Source of the DNA: Hevea brasiliensis
Lineage: Eukaryota > Streptophyta > Magnoliopsida > Malpighiales > Euphorbiaceae
Direction of reading: 5' to 3'
DNA: 64,000 nucleotides
Assembly: GCF_030052815.1 (NCBI RefSeq)
Contig: NC_079510.1
Span: 30,581,823-30,645,822, forward strand
Under the pieces are notes generated by a model. The model was not told where the DNA came from. It worked only from the letters and a program-made list of their open reading frames with translations, and searched no databases. Shown here piece after piece: positions 27,398 through 39,059 of this stretch. Both the position numbers and the translations under genes were made by a program. Position 1 is the first letter of the stretch. The number at the start of each line of letters is the position of its first letter.

Positions 27398-27403
27398 TGT
27401 CTC
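27398..27403 (+). promoter_or_regulatory. TGTCTC auxin-response-type hexamer upstream of PRE-like gene
   Basis: A TGTCTC match lies about 300 bp before the PRE-like start codon, immediately before a (CT)n tract. ARF factors bind this core. A single hexamer is weak evidence. Confidence 0.25.
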
Positions 27404-27407
27404 GTTA

Positions 27408-27412
<5 letters not shown>

Positions 27413-27448
<36 letters not shown>
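27413..27448 (+). repeat. (CT)18 microsatellite upstream of the PRE-like gene
   Basis: 36 bp of CT, in a pyrimidine-rich region (27310-27600) that is probably proximal promoter or 5' leader. Confidence 0.95.
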
Positions 27449-27450
<2 letters not shown>

Positions 27451-27706
27451 TTACTTAATTTCTCTCTTGGTCCTTCCTCTCCTTCCCCATCTCTTTAAAT
27501 CTCTCTCATCACTCTTCAATTCTTCACATCTCTTACATCTAAATCTTAACACTTGTCTTCTCTCTCTCTCTCTCACTTCTTTCTTTTGGATTAGCTCATT
27601 TGTTGTTATATACATATTTTCCCATTTTGGTTCCATCAAATTTTTGGCTTCAATATTATTCTTAACAAAAACACATTCACTTACCTTCAACTAAAACTAT
27701 AAGGAT

Positions 27707-28666
27707 ATGTCTAGCAGAAGGTCGAGGCAGCCTGCAGCTCCTCCAAGAATCACTGATGATCAGATCATCGAACTTGTCTCAAAGTTACGCCAGCTTCTCC
27801 CGGAGATTCGTCATAGGCGCTCCGATAAGGTACCTATATATACTTCAAACCCCACCTCTCAATCTCTCATTCACAACCGTACAATGGATATACATTCTAA
27901 CGTTGACTATTATAATATAACTCACATGAGAGTCATCATAATTAATGATCATAATAAAATCATTATATTGTATTCTAAAATTTATCATAGAGAAGATATG
28001 CAGTGCAAAAGTATCGCACTTGTAAATAACTAAGGTAGCTCAATTGATAAAACCTGTAAGTAATTGCAGGATGAGAGTCTCGAGTTCCAATCCATAAGTT
28101 TTCAGTTGAAGCTTCAAAAGAAAGTAAGCGTAGCACATGTAGCGAGTAAATGAATACTGTGTATTATATAGTTATAATAAGAACATTTGCGCTCTTTTAG
28201 AGGGTTTGAATTTGAAATATCACCCCCCTCCCCCTGACTTTAAGGTTAAAATAATAATATTACAATTTTTTTTTGGTATTTAGTAAATATTCTTACCATT
28301 GACTTAAAAGGGTGTTCTAGTACCACCGTTTTAGTTGGTGTGGAATAATCCATTCATTGCCTCATTTTGTCAATGTAAATAGCCAAGTACATGGCAGAAA
28401 CTTCTAATATATAAATGCATTGCTAGAAATTGTCTCCAATAATGCTGAGGAGGAGCTAGGATTGGAAGAAGAAAATGACTTGTTACTAATTGGAATTGAC
28501 TTAGCTGTGGCAGGTATCAGCTTCCAAGGTCCTACAAGAGACCTGCAACTATGTCAGGAGCTTGCACAGGGAGGTGGATGACTTGAGTGAGCGACTGTCC
28601 CAGCTTTTGGCTACAATTGATGCTGATAGTCCTGAAGCTGCTATAATAAGGAGTTTAATCATGTAA
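27707..28666 (+). CDS. PRE: PRE/KIDARI/ILI-type atypical (non-DNA-binding) HLH protein
   Basis: Two exons, 27707-27829 and 28514-28666, with a GT-AG phase-0 intron of 684 bp, encode 91 residues. The N-terminus (MSSRRSRQP) is short and lacks a basic DNA-binding region. The HLH spans about residues 16-80: helix 1 around [18 protein letters not shown], loop [10 protein letters not shown], helix 2 [18 protein letters not shown] continuing into a Leu-rich segment, and the typical end EAAIIRSL. Family members heterodimerise with inhibitory HLH proteins such as IBH1. They promote cell elongation downstream of gibberellin, brassinosteroid, auxin and light. Length matches the family (about 90-95). Residues such as [13 protein letters not shown] resemble PRE6/KIDARI, whereas its position beside ABCB19 recalls PRE5, so the exact paralogue is left open. 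A weak TATA (TTATATACAT) lies at about 27605-27614. Confidence 0.95.
28032..28180 (+). mobile_element. tRNA-derived SINE-like insertion in the PRE intron
   Basis: The intron contains GGTAGCTCAATTGATAAAAC (A-box-like, about 28034) and, about 45 bp on, GAGTTCCAATCC (B-box-like, about 28081-28092). This is the spacing of an RNA polymerase III promoter. Both boxes differ from consensus. The 3' end and target duplication are not clear, so limits are approximate. It does not fold as an intact tRNA. Confidence 0.45.
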
Positions 28667-29935
28667 TTAGGCACTTTGTATTAATTATATATAAATATTA
28701 ATTTTCATTTGTAAGTTTTTAGTAGATAGTAGTTTGATCACTACCAGCTGCAGGTACAGCCGATCAAACAAATGGGTTAGAATCTATTTTAAGAAAACAT
28801 GCCATGTGGGTATAGGCAATTAATGTAATTAAGGTGTATAACAAGAGGACTTGCACTAGCAAATCCAGTTATAATAATATATTTATTATTATGGATAATC
28901 TCTATATATTTTAAGATTAATTACAGTTAGTTAAACTATTGCTTCATTGACATGAACATATATTATATGGTTAATTTTTCTCTGCTTTGCAAGAATACAC
29001 ATATTAATCCGGAGCTTTTGTCGGTAAGTAGGGATCAACCGGCATAATGTCAGCATAAAAGCTTAAATCACCATAGGATGCTGATTTGATACAATATAAT
29101 AATAATAATTATTATTATTATAACTAAGTTATGTTTGCTACGTGAGCTTACCAAACGTAACCAGTGCCAAGACCATATAAAGAAAGTGAATTACGGTAGA
29201 TTATCAACCAGTGTAGAATTCAGTCATATGGATACTTATGACATATTTGATTAAGTTGATATCACACTCTGCCATGAGTATTAATTAGTCAATTTTTGTT
29301 TTCCTGTTTGAATTCTTCCATTTTCTTATTCTTGCCTTTCTTCCATTTATAGTCTAAAATTAACTTGGCTTCATCTCATGGCTCGCAGAAGAAAGCTGTT
29401 TTAAAAAACTGATGGCTAGCTAGGGTTTCCATCTAAAAAGTATCATAAACAAGATAAAAGAGAGGAAGGGACTAAAGTTTCAAACAAAATTCCGTGACTA
29501 ATTAATATGCAAAATATGTGTAGAAAATGAAATAGCAAAATTGGTCACTGAAAATGACTTTGTAGTTAAGATGAATATTGGTGGTTACCATATTAACGGA
29601 GAAGGTGTGTGTTTCTCTATTCCTCTGAAAGGGTATTCTCTAATAATATTTTTCTTATCTAGACTTATTTTATTATAAATTTAAAATACAAGATATACGA
29701 TGAAACTCACCTATTAAATATATGAATTTCATATATTTATATTTTAAATTCATAATTGACAGGTCTAGACAAAAATTTTCATCTTAAAATTGAACAATCA
29801 TATATAGCTTAGGTTCAGCACTAATTCTTAAAGAGGGAATTGATTGATACATGCCATTAACTCTACAGTAACTATTTTCTAAATTTTCATTTGGTCAAAT
29901 GGAGTACTATAATTAAAAAAAAAGTATCATAAGAC
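28667..29935. other. Intergenic DNA after the PRE-like gene
   Basis: No gene seen. It includes the 3' UTR of the PRE-like gene, a self-complementary (AAT)/(ATT) tract (about 29094-29122), and a further MITE-like copy (separate entry). Confidence 0.6.
29660..29772. repeat. MITE-like inverted repeat, copy D
   Basis: The left arm TCTAGACTTATTTTATTATA... (from 29660) and the right arm ...TTCATAATTGACAGGTCTAGA (ending about 29771) are inverted copies with TCTAGAC/GTCTAGA ends. The inner arm matches the shared motif TTATAAATTTAAAATA. It is the only copy with clear, less AT-rich tips, so it may show the true element ends. Confidence 0.55.
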
Positions 29936-30270
29936 TTTTTTTTTTTTTTACAAGTAATAATAAAATTTATTGAATTAAGAAAATCAACCAAGAGAACACA
30001 AAACAATAAGGAGCACTGTCAAGTGGACAAAACAAATCAGAAAACTAGAGCAAAACAAATCTAAAGCAACTGTGTAGATAACAAAATAAAACAACACTAT
30101 GATTGAAGCAACAGACAAAATTGAGGAAAACTGAGCAACTGATCTGAAGGAGTCGACAAAAGCAGAGTGGGAAAACCCATCCAGCTAATTTCTGTGCGAT
30201 GGACTACCTCCAAAGACAACAACAAACATGAACCAGCTCTTAAAAGAAAAAAGCACCTTAACACACTTCA
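29936..30270 (-). mobile_element. Possible LINE 3' end (5'-truncated)
   Basis: A T-run at 29936-29949 begins a segment whose minus strand is GT-rich and ends ...AATAAATTTTATTATTACTTGT followed by poly(A). This resembles the 3' tails of plant L1-type LINEs. No RT coding sequence and no clear target duplication were seen. Right limit approximate. Confidence 0.35.
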
Positions 30271-30572
30271 GGGAGCAAAATTTAGTAATTTAAAATTTTT
30301 CAATACCTAGGGTTTCATACATCATGCAAACCAATTAAACTATTGAAAAAACACATAATTTGATAATAACAAATTATATTTCAACTGCTAACATTCCTAA
30401 TTACCATTAGGAAACAAAAGCCCTAAATTTAATTAGGTAAGTTTAGGAGAAATTACCCCAAAGGCACATAATCACATTCAAACACCAATCCGGAGAGTGG
30501 AGACCACGAATTGTTGGCTCTCTAGCTTGTCCACACAAGCAACTTGATCAAAGTAACCTTTGATGAAGTAAC
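30271..30572 (-). mobile_element. Ty1/copia 3' LTR, distal piece (outer end not resolved)
   Basis: Joining this piece to 46737-47831 and 51111-51478, after removing the two solo LTRs at their target duplications, gives one continuous minus-strand copia LTR. Its outer end lies somewhere in about 29,950-30,480, but I could not find the expected TG...CA tip. Confidence 0.45.
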
Positions 30573-31279
30573 AACTCTGTAACATCCTCACTTTAGCTAG
30601 TCCGTACGTTCTACTGTTCCGGAGATCAATGTCAGTCCAGGCAGCTAGAATATATGGAATTATAATTAGACTAGAGTGAGAAGTTATAAATAAACTAAAT
30701 AATGATAAGAAAAATAAGGAAAATTTTTAGAAATAAAATGCATTAAGGTTAAATGAGCTGTAGCCTAGCGATGAGTGACCCTAACGGGAAGTGACGGTGA
30801 AAGCTGTTAGCAACCCTAGACCCGGGGGAACCTCCATGAAATAATTTTTGGGATTTCAAGGAAGGATTATTGGGGTTTCGATGATAATAAAATGCTAAGA
30901 AAACACAAGGAAAATTAAATCAATCAGTACACACAATTTTAGCTCATTAAGCCAAATGGAGGGCATTTTGGTCATTTCGTCTTCAGAGATGATTTTTGAC
31001 CAACTTGTCCAATTAAGTAAATAAATTATATGACATAAAATATGAATAAATATTGCTAAAAATGAAATTAAAAATGAGTAGTAAAGAAAAAAAAGTAAAT
31101 AAAATAAATGGAAACAAAAGTCAAATAATGACCTCATAATGATGCAATTAAAATTACTACCAATAAAAATAAGACAAACATATATAAAAAGATAAGAAGA
31201 AAAGAAATAAAACAAAATTTAGTTTCATCTTCTTCCTTGGGTGTTTAGGCCGAACCACCATGGGTATAGAGAGCTCCTC

Positions 31280-34093
31280 TGTCACACCCTACCCCTCTGT
31301 AAGGCATAACATGATCCCATAGTATACCTAATAAATTACCAACTTCGTCTACTGATAACCCATTAAATACAGTACAAGGGATTTTAAAACTTTTCTTACT
31401 TCTTTTACAGTGGTGAGCACTATTTACAGGTGTTAAAATTTTTTTTAAACTTAAATGAAAGAGAAAACACATTCGAATTATTAGGAATTTCTGTAAAAAT
31501 TTTGGCGGAATGCCTTCTGTATTTTGAATAAAACAGTTCTTTAGAAAACCGGTAAAAGCACTTCAATATAATTCTCAATCTCAAATCCAACATATTTCTC
31601 AACACAACATATTTCTCAACTCAAATCCACAGTGATTTTTCAAAGACTGAGATACAACAAATATAATACAATTTTTTTTCAAGCCAAAATAATTCATAAT
31701 TATTTTACAACTTCAATGTACAATTTGAATTTACAACTGCTCAAAACCAAGAACACTATGTACATACAGTGATTATACATTATAGTACAAAATGCAAAAT
31801 GTGGTATACTCATTATACCCGATAATCTCTAGCTGGATGTACTAGCAGCCTAGTCTGCTGCCCTGTCCGTCTGTCTACCTGCAACAGCAATGAAAAGCTA
31901 TCGCTGAAACGATGTCTCAGTGGTGCACAACATTAACCAAATACAACTTTAAATCACAGTTCATAAATCATATAAATGATGGATACGTAAAACCATAGTT
32001 AAATTCAAGACAATGAATGTCATAAGAAATTTAACACAATATCACAATAAATCTCAGTAATCAAAATGTAGTTAAATTCAAAAGACAGTAAATGTCAATA
32101 AGAATTTAAACTCCATTTCACAAATTATCAAAGCTCATAATAACACAATTTAGTCGAATAATTTAAGAACACAGTGTTGCCAATTCATTCACAACTTAAG
32201 CCATGACACAAAATTTCCGATCAATGTCGTGTTGTACACCACGACAAAGCAATCACGACCCCACTAATCGAAATCAATGAGGAAGGGAGCTAGCTATATA
32301 ATGAGTACTCATTCGATCACCTCAATTGGTAAACCAGAGAGGGAAAAAAAAATAAACGATCACGACTCCATAAATGGAAAAGGAAAATAAATGATCACAA
32401 TCCCATAAATAGAGAAGGAATGATATGATACTGTCATGCTAAGTGTGAACACAAAATCAATTCCAAACATTTTATTCAAATGATTCGTGAGAATCCAATA
32501 AATTTTCAAAGTCATAATTTCATTCACAAAATGGCGACACAATTCATAATTAACTTCAATTTCCACAAATCACACTAAATAATTTTTTCCACAGTTTCAA
32601 ACCATTTACAATGCTTTTCAAGCAATAAGTATCCATTCAAACACATTTCCATAATTGAAAACAATAATATACAAATAGTCATAATTTATTTCAATTGAAA
32701 AACTCAAAAGAAATAACTGTTGTGCACAAACCTCTGATAACTGTCTCCTGGCCTTGACTCAGTGTTTCCTTTCCTTTCCCTGAGTCTTTGCTAACTGAGA
32801 AACACAATTTGAAGTGTTTCAGTACTTAATTAAACTGTCTCTAACGATAATGTTTGATAAGTAATTCACTGAATGCTAGTATTTGCTTAATCAACCTAAT
32901 ATGTCGACCCTCGGTGCATTCTAGGTAATTTAGATTTTAATGTTACTAACATGTCATATTCGATAGTCTTTTAGGGTTGGTACATATTACCAAATTCATT
33001 TCCATGTATCTTGCATTTTCTTGCAATTTGCTGGATTTCGGGATACTAGTTTGACCTAGCCGGACGACCTAGTTCCCTCGGTTTTCGGTCAAAACTACAA
33101 ACTTGTAGATCTATGTCTTATGGAATGTGGAGCAAAATTTCGGGTCATTCTGAGTTATGTAGACCAAGTTATGGTCATTTTATTATTGCTGGTCAAATTG
33201 CATCAAAATTGGTCACTTTAGGTCACTTTAGGTCATTTTAGGTTCGGCCAGTTTTTGGACCCAAACTTATGCAAGCTGTTTGACTTGCTTATGGTCATTT
33301 CTGGGCTTTGGTGTCTTCATAAGACTTGTAGATATGGGTCTTAACTATTCATAGTCAAAATTTCAGGTCAATTGGACCTGTTTTGAGTGAGTTATGGCCT
33401 AAACACTATCTGCTGCCCAAATGGTCAATTTTCAGGCCTCAATTGCACTTAATCCGGATTTGGTCATTTTTCAAGCTACCTTGCAAGCAAAATTTTGGCA
33501 AGCTTCCTTCATGAAAGTTGGCACATTTTGTGCCTAGTTTCACCTCCAATTGGTCTCATACTAATTGGAGCCACACACTCAAAGTTCTAGGCCTAAAACT
33601 CAAACTGCCTTATTGGAATTCTTTCATACACATCAAGAATCACTCCTAACACTTACCAAACTCAACATTCAAGCCAATTCTGGTTGTACCATGACCTAAA
33701 CATAATTCACAACACATTATAGGTCATTTTGGCAGCTTAAAATTACATTCAACATACACCATAAGTGCAAAATTTTTCAATTCAATTTACAATTAATTCA
33801 ATCACCTAACCATAATACCTTTTTCATGTCCAACTTCACACCATCATATATACACTCAAACTGCCCTAACATCCAACACAATTCAACATTAATATACCAT
33901 AAACCAAACATGAAATAACATCCTTATGGGTCACCAAACTAGGCTGCCATTTCATGCATTACATTTCCATAATTTCCAAGCATTCAAATTTCATTACACA
34001 TTCATATATCCTAAGTATACATCACCCAAATAATTTCCTACACATATATACATTTAATCAATCCTTTAATCCACCATTTACAAGTAAAAATAA
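31280..34093 (-). repeat. 3' LTR, outer part
   Basis: Matches 40407-43209 of the 5' LTR. It ends abruptly at 34093 (after AAAAATAA) and switches to the inverted internal segment. Positions 33461-34093 are repeated at 35603-36237. Confidence 0.9.
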
Positions 34094-35611
34094 GGAGCGC
34101 CAGTATTTTCTGTTAAGAAGAAGAATGACACTCTTCGTTTATGTATTGTTTGACCTGGAGTCTGAATACTTTTATGTTAGTGTTAGAATTATATGTTCTG
34201 TTGTTATTCCTTTGCAGGGGAATAAATTTCGATGCATTAGTGATTAGTCCTTTAAGATAAGAATTGTGATAATAAGTGAAATTAGTTTTAGAAGAGTTTA
34301 TCGGTGAAAGGTATTTTCTAACACACCATAAATTATAAAGCTAATTGGCGAGCCTACTTAATGTAAGGCAAGAGGAAGTAAAAGTAAGATGCAGTAATGG
34401 AATTGCTCTAGATGAGGGCAAGGATGTTACTGTTAGTAATTGCTAATGGATATTGTAATCGGAATAATTTCGGATATCAGTGAATTCGAAAAGGATAAAA
34501 GATAGGAAAGTTTTATCTATTGGAATGTATCGTAGTAACTATGCAATGTTCTTGATGTTTATCTTTGTAGTCAGATTCTGATACTAACTTGAAATTATTG
34601 TGTAGAGCTATGTACTACCCGATAGTACACCTAGATGAGAATAGTTACCAACGGCATCTGTTTTGGTATAGTTATGCCAGGACAGAATTTAATTGTTAGA
34701 AATAAGTTTGAAAATCCTACTTAGGGATCTAAAACTCAAAAGTTAGATTATCGAAAGGTTATAGTTCAGTACAAAAGGAAGTAAGTTATAGAATATTGAA
34801 AGATAAAAAGAGTTATGGACGTAAAAATTCGAACAGTTGGTTCAGATATAACAAAGAAATGTTACGAATGTGAGGAAGACTATGACTAGAATGGTCAGAG
34901 GACCAATGACTAGATAAATGATTCTAACATGACCTCAAGGGTCATTCAAGAAGGAACATGAACGGAAATATTAGACAGCACAGTAGTAAGAGAAGATTGG
35001 TGTTATACAAAAAAAAAAAATGTTGTACTAGATTGTTAAAAATCTTATACAAATTTGAGGAAAAGAAGATTATACGATCGTATAGAAAGGAGAAAATAAA
35101 CGTATGACTATTGTAAGATGGTTATTGGGTAAAATTTCGAGGATGAAATTTATTTTAAGGGAGGGAGAATTATAACACCCCTAAGTTCGGTAGTGCGTTC
35201 TACTGTTCTAGTGGCCAGTGTTGTCCGGACAGCTAGGATGCCTAGAACTACACTTCGTTATGATTGAGGAGACATAAAATAATGAAATACAAGAAAAGAA
35301 AATACAAGAAAAGCAAAGGAAAAATAATAGCAAAGAAATGTAACCAAGTTAAGCGAGCTGAGAACCCTAGCGATGGGTGACCGCATCGGGAAGTCATGGC
35401 GTAGATCGTTGACTAGCCCTAGACTGCGGGGAACCCTGGAAAACATTTTTAAGACTTATAGAGACATCAATTGAAGTATAAATGCCATTAGAAATATCAA
35501 AGATAAATTAATTAATTAGTACAAAGAAAAGTGAGAAATCGAAAAATGGACAAAACTCGGTGTTACCGAAAAATCGGGAATACAACCCGAACAGGGGCAT
35601 TGTGGTCATTT
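34094..35611 (+). repeat. Fold-back segment: inverted copy of internal 3' region plus LTR head
   Basis: This 1.5-kb stretch is a reverse complement of 36810-38325. It runs from the RT-start codons (GGAGCGCCAG) through the non-coding 3' region and polypurine tract into the LTR start (about 35171) and the first 440 bp of LTR. It then switches at TGGTCATTT (35603-35611) back to minus-oriented LTR. The two arms differ by scattered substitutions, for example TATAAC for TGTAAC at the LTR start. Confidence 0.88.
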
Positions 35612-37250
35612 TTCAAGCTACCTTGCAAGCAGAATTTTGGCAAGCTTCCTTCATGAAAGTTGGCACATTTTGTGCCTAGTTTCACCTCCAATTAGTCTCA
35701 TACTAATTGGAGCCACACACTCAAAGTTCTAGGCCTAAAACTCAAACTGCCTTATTGGAATTCTTTCATACACATCAAGGATCACTCCTAACACTTACCA
35801 AACTCAACATTCAAGCCAATTCTGATTGTACCATGACCTAAACATAATTCACAACACATTATAGGTCATTTTGGCAGCTTAAAATTACATTCAACATACA
35901 CCATAAAGTGCAGAATGTTTCAACTCAATTTACAATCAATTCAACCACCTAACCATAATACCTTTTTCATGTCCAACTTCACACCATCATATATACACTC
36001 AAACTGCCCTAACATCCAACACAATTCAACATTAATATACCATAAACCAAACATGAAATAACATCCTTATGGTTCACCAAACCAGGCTGCCATTTCATGC
36101 ATTACATTTCCATAATTTCCAAGCATTCAAATTTCAATACACATTCATATATCCTAAGTATACATCACCCAAATAATTTCCTACACATATATACATTTAA
36201 TCAATCCTTTAATCTACCATTTACAAGCAAAAATATACTGTCTTCAAGGTGTTTCCATGGCTGCCAAAAGTACACATCTCCCTTAGAACATTAAACTCCA
36301 AAATTCCTTCCACAATTCAACTACCCATAACACCCACACAAACTTTAATGAAGCAAGGATGAAGGAAATGGACATATACCTCAAGTGGAGCTTGTCAAAC
36401 CTCTTCGAATCTCTCCCTTTTTGCTCCCAAAATACTGCCCAAGGTGTGTACTCAAACTTTAATGAAGGAGACTTGAAGAAATTGTGGCTTGATCTTGAGT
36501 GGATGAAGCTCCACACATGGATGGCAATGGAGGTTTTGGGAGGGATTCCAATTCGGCTGGAAGAGAGGAATGAAGAAGATGAAGTTGCTGAATGATGTGG
36601 CTGTCCACTTAGGTGTAGATAATTCCCACTAACTCTCCACTAAACTTTATTTAATTAATATTATATGTTAAATGTGTTAATTACTCAATTTGAATCCCAT
36701 TTTTGCTATTTACATTAGGTACCCCTAATTTAATTCTTCATTATATTTTCCAAGTGTAATATTATTTATTTTTAATGGAAATTTAGGTCAAAAGACAACT
36801 CGGGGTGTCAAATGACCACAATGCCCCTGTTCGGGTTGCATTCCCTATTTTTCGGTAACACAGAGTTTTGTCCGTTTTTCGATTTCTCACTTTTCTTTGT
36901 ACTAATTAATTAAATCTTCTTTGATATTTCTAATGGCATTTATACTTCAATTGATGTCTCTATAAGTCTTAAAAATGTTTTCCAGGGTTCCCCGTAGTCT
37001 AGGGCTAGTCAACGGTCCACGCCGTGACTTCCCGGTGCGGTCACCCATCGCTAGGGTTCTCGGCTCGCTTAACTTGGTTACATTTCTTTGCTATTATTTT
37101 TCCTTTGCTTTTCTTGTATTTTCTTTTCTTGTATTTCATTATTTTATGTCTCCTCAATCATAACGAAGTGTAGTTCTAGGCATCCTAGCTGTTCGGACAA
37201 CACTGGCCACCAGAACAGTAGAACGCACTACCGAACTTAGGGGTGTTACA
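35612..37250 (-). repeat. 3' LTR, inner part
   Basis: Minus-oriented LTR whose start (TGTAACACCCC on the minus strand) is at 37250. It matches about 42593-44223 of the 5' LTR. Positions 35603-36237 duplicate 33461-34093. Short ORFs inside it are repeated in the 5' LTR and have no protein-like features. Confidence 0.9.
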
Positions 37251-37264
37251 ATTCTCCCCCCCTT
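37251..37264 (-). other. Polypurine tract of the 12.9-kb gypsy element
   Basis: On the minus strand, AAGGGGGGAGAAT lies directly before the LTR start TGTAAC. This is the expected plus-strand primer for reverse transcription. Confidence 0.8.
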
Positions 37265-38265
37265 AAAATAAATTTCGTCTGCGAAATTTTACCCAATAGC
37301 CATCTTACAATAGTCATACGTTTATTTTCTCCTTTCTATACGATCGTATAATCTTTTTTTCCTCAAATTTGTATAAGATTTTTAACAATCTAGTACAACA
37401 TTTTTTTTTTGTATAACACCAACCTTCTCTTACTATTGTGCTGTCTAATATTTCGGTTCATGTTCCTTATTGAATGACCCTTGAGGTCATGTTAGAATCA
37501 TTTATCTAGTCATTGGTCCTCTGACCATTCTAGTCATAGTCTTCCTCACATTCGTAACATTTCTTTGTTATATCTGAACCAACTGTTCGAATTTTTATGT
37601 CCATAACTCTTTTTATCTTTCAATATTCTATAACTTACTTCCTTTTGTACTGAACTATAACCTTTCGATAATCTAACTTTTGAGTTTTAGATCCCTAAGT
37701 AGGATTTTCAAACTTATTTCTATCAATTAAATTCATTCACCGCATAACTATACCAAAATGTATGCCGTTGGCAACTATTCTCATCTAGGTGTACTATCGG
37801 TAGTACATAGCTCTACACAATAATCTCAAGTTAGTAATCAGAATCTGCACTACAAGATAAACATCAAGAACATTGCATAGTTACTACGATACATTCCAAT
37901 AGATAAAAATTTCCTATCTTTTATCCTTTTCGAATTCACTGATATCCGAACTTATTCCGATTACAATATCCATTAGCAATTAAAAACAGTAACATCCTTG
38001 CCCTCATCTAGAGCAATTCCATTACTACATCTTACTTTTACTTCCTCTTGCCTTACATTAAGTAGGCTCGCCAATTAGATTCATAATTTATGGTGTGTTA
38101 GAAAATACTTTTCGCCGATAAACTCTTCTAAAACTAATTTCACTTATTATCACAATCCTTATCTTAAAGGACTAATCACTAATGCATCGAAATTTATTCC
38201 CCTGTAAAGGAATAACAATAGAACATATAATTCTAACACTAACATAAAAGTATTCAGACTCCAGG

Positions 38266-39054
38266 TCAAACAATACATAAACGAAGAGTGCCATTCTTCT
38301 TCTTAACAAACAATACTGGCGCTCCCCATGGTGGCACACTAGGGCGGATGAAGCCCTTTTCAAGTAGTTTTTGCAATTGTACTTTCAACTCCTTCAACTC
38401 TACTGGTGCCATTCTATATGGTGTTATGGAGATTGGATCCACACCAGGCATAAAATTAATTTCAAACTGCACTTCTCTTCCCGGAGGTAATCCTGGCAAT
38501 TCATCAGGAAACACATTTGGAAAGTCATGTACTGTAGGGATGTCTTTCAATGCTGGACTCCCTACTTGGGTATCTACCACATGTACCAAGTATGCTTCAC
38601 ACCCCTTTCTGATCATTTTTCTAGCTAGTGCAGTCGAAATGATGTTTGATGGCAATAACTGCCTCTCCCCAAAAGTGACTGTCTTCAGCCTACAGTCAAT
38701 CATGGCATTATGCTTGGCTAACCAATCCATGCCCAAGATGATATCATAATCTCTGAAGGGCATTTCAATGAAATCAGACAGAAAAGTGTGCCCTTGGATC
38801 ACCAAAGGACAATCTCTATACATTCTATTAACCCTGACCTCCTGTCCTAACGGACTTGTTACTAGCACCTCAAAGTCCATTTTTGCACATGGAACAACAA
38901 TGCAATCAATGATGCTAGCACTCACATAAGAATGGGTAGAACCCGGATCAAATAACACAAATACATCTTGGTTAAAAGTTGAGAAGGTACCAGCCACAAC
39001 ATCAGATGTCTCGGCCTCTTCCCTCTGTCTCATTGCATAGACTCGATCGAGCAC
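38266..39054 (-). pseudogene. Gypsy aspartic protease and N-terminal RT fragment (262 codons)
   Basis: The frame holds a retropepsin-like domain (about residues 30-130) with active-site motif FDPGSTHSYVS and the second motif IILGMDWL. A linker with DFPNVFPDELPGLPPGR follows, then the first RT block (GFIRPS..PWGAPVLFVKKKNGTLRLCI). At that point, about 38285, it jumps to a second, degenerate protease-like stretch (VLFDLESEYFYVS) and stops. Most of RT, all of RNase H and integrase are missing. The active site reads D-P-G where D-S/T-G is usual; this may be lineage variation or decay. Together with gag (39060-40217) it is the remaining coding part of the 31280-44223 element. Confidence 0.9.
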
Positions 39055-39059
39055 CGCCT

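Noticed and set aside
28032..28110. A functional tRNA gene in the PRE intron
   Set aside because: A- and B-box-like motifs are present, but stems do not pair as a cloverleaf and no CCA-side acceptor complement is seen; a SINE relic is more likely.
34094..38325. Inverted repeat as a DNA transposon with long terminal inverted repeats
   Set aside because: The arms are LTR and internal sequence of the gypsy element and the spacer is LTR; no separate target duplication or transposase is present.
38288..38749. 153-residue plus-strand ORF
   Set aside because: Antisense to the retroviral-type protease/RT frame, which has clear motifs.
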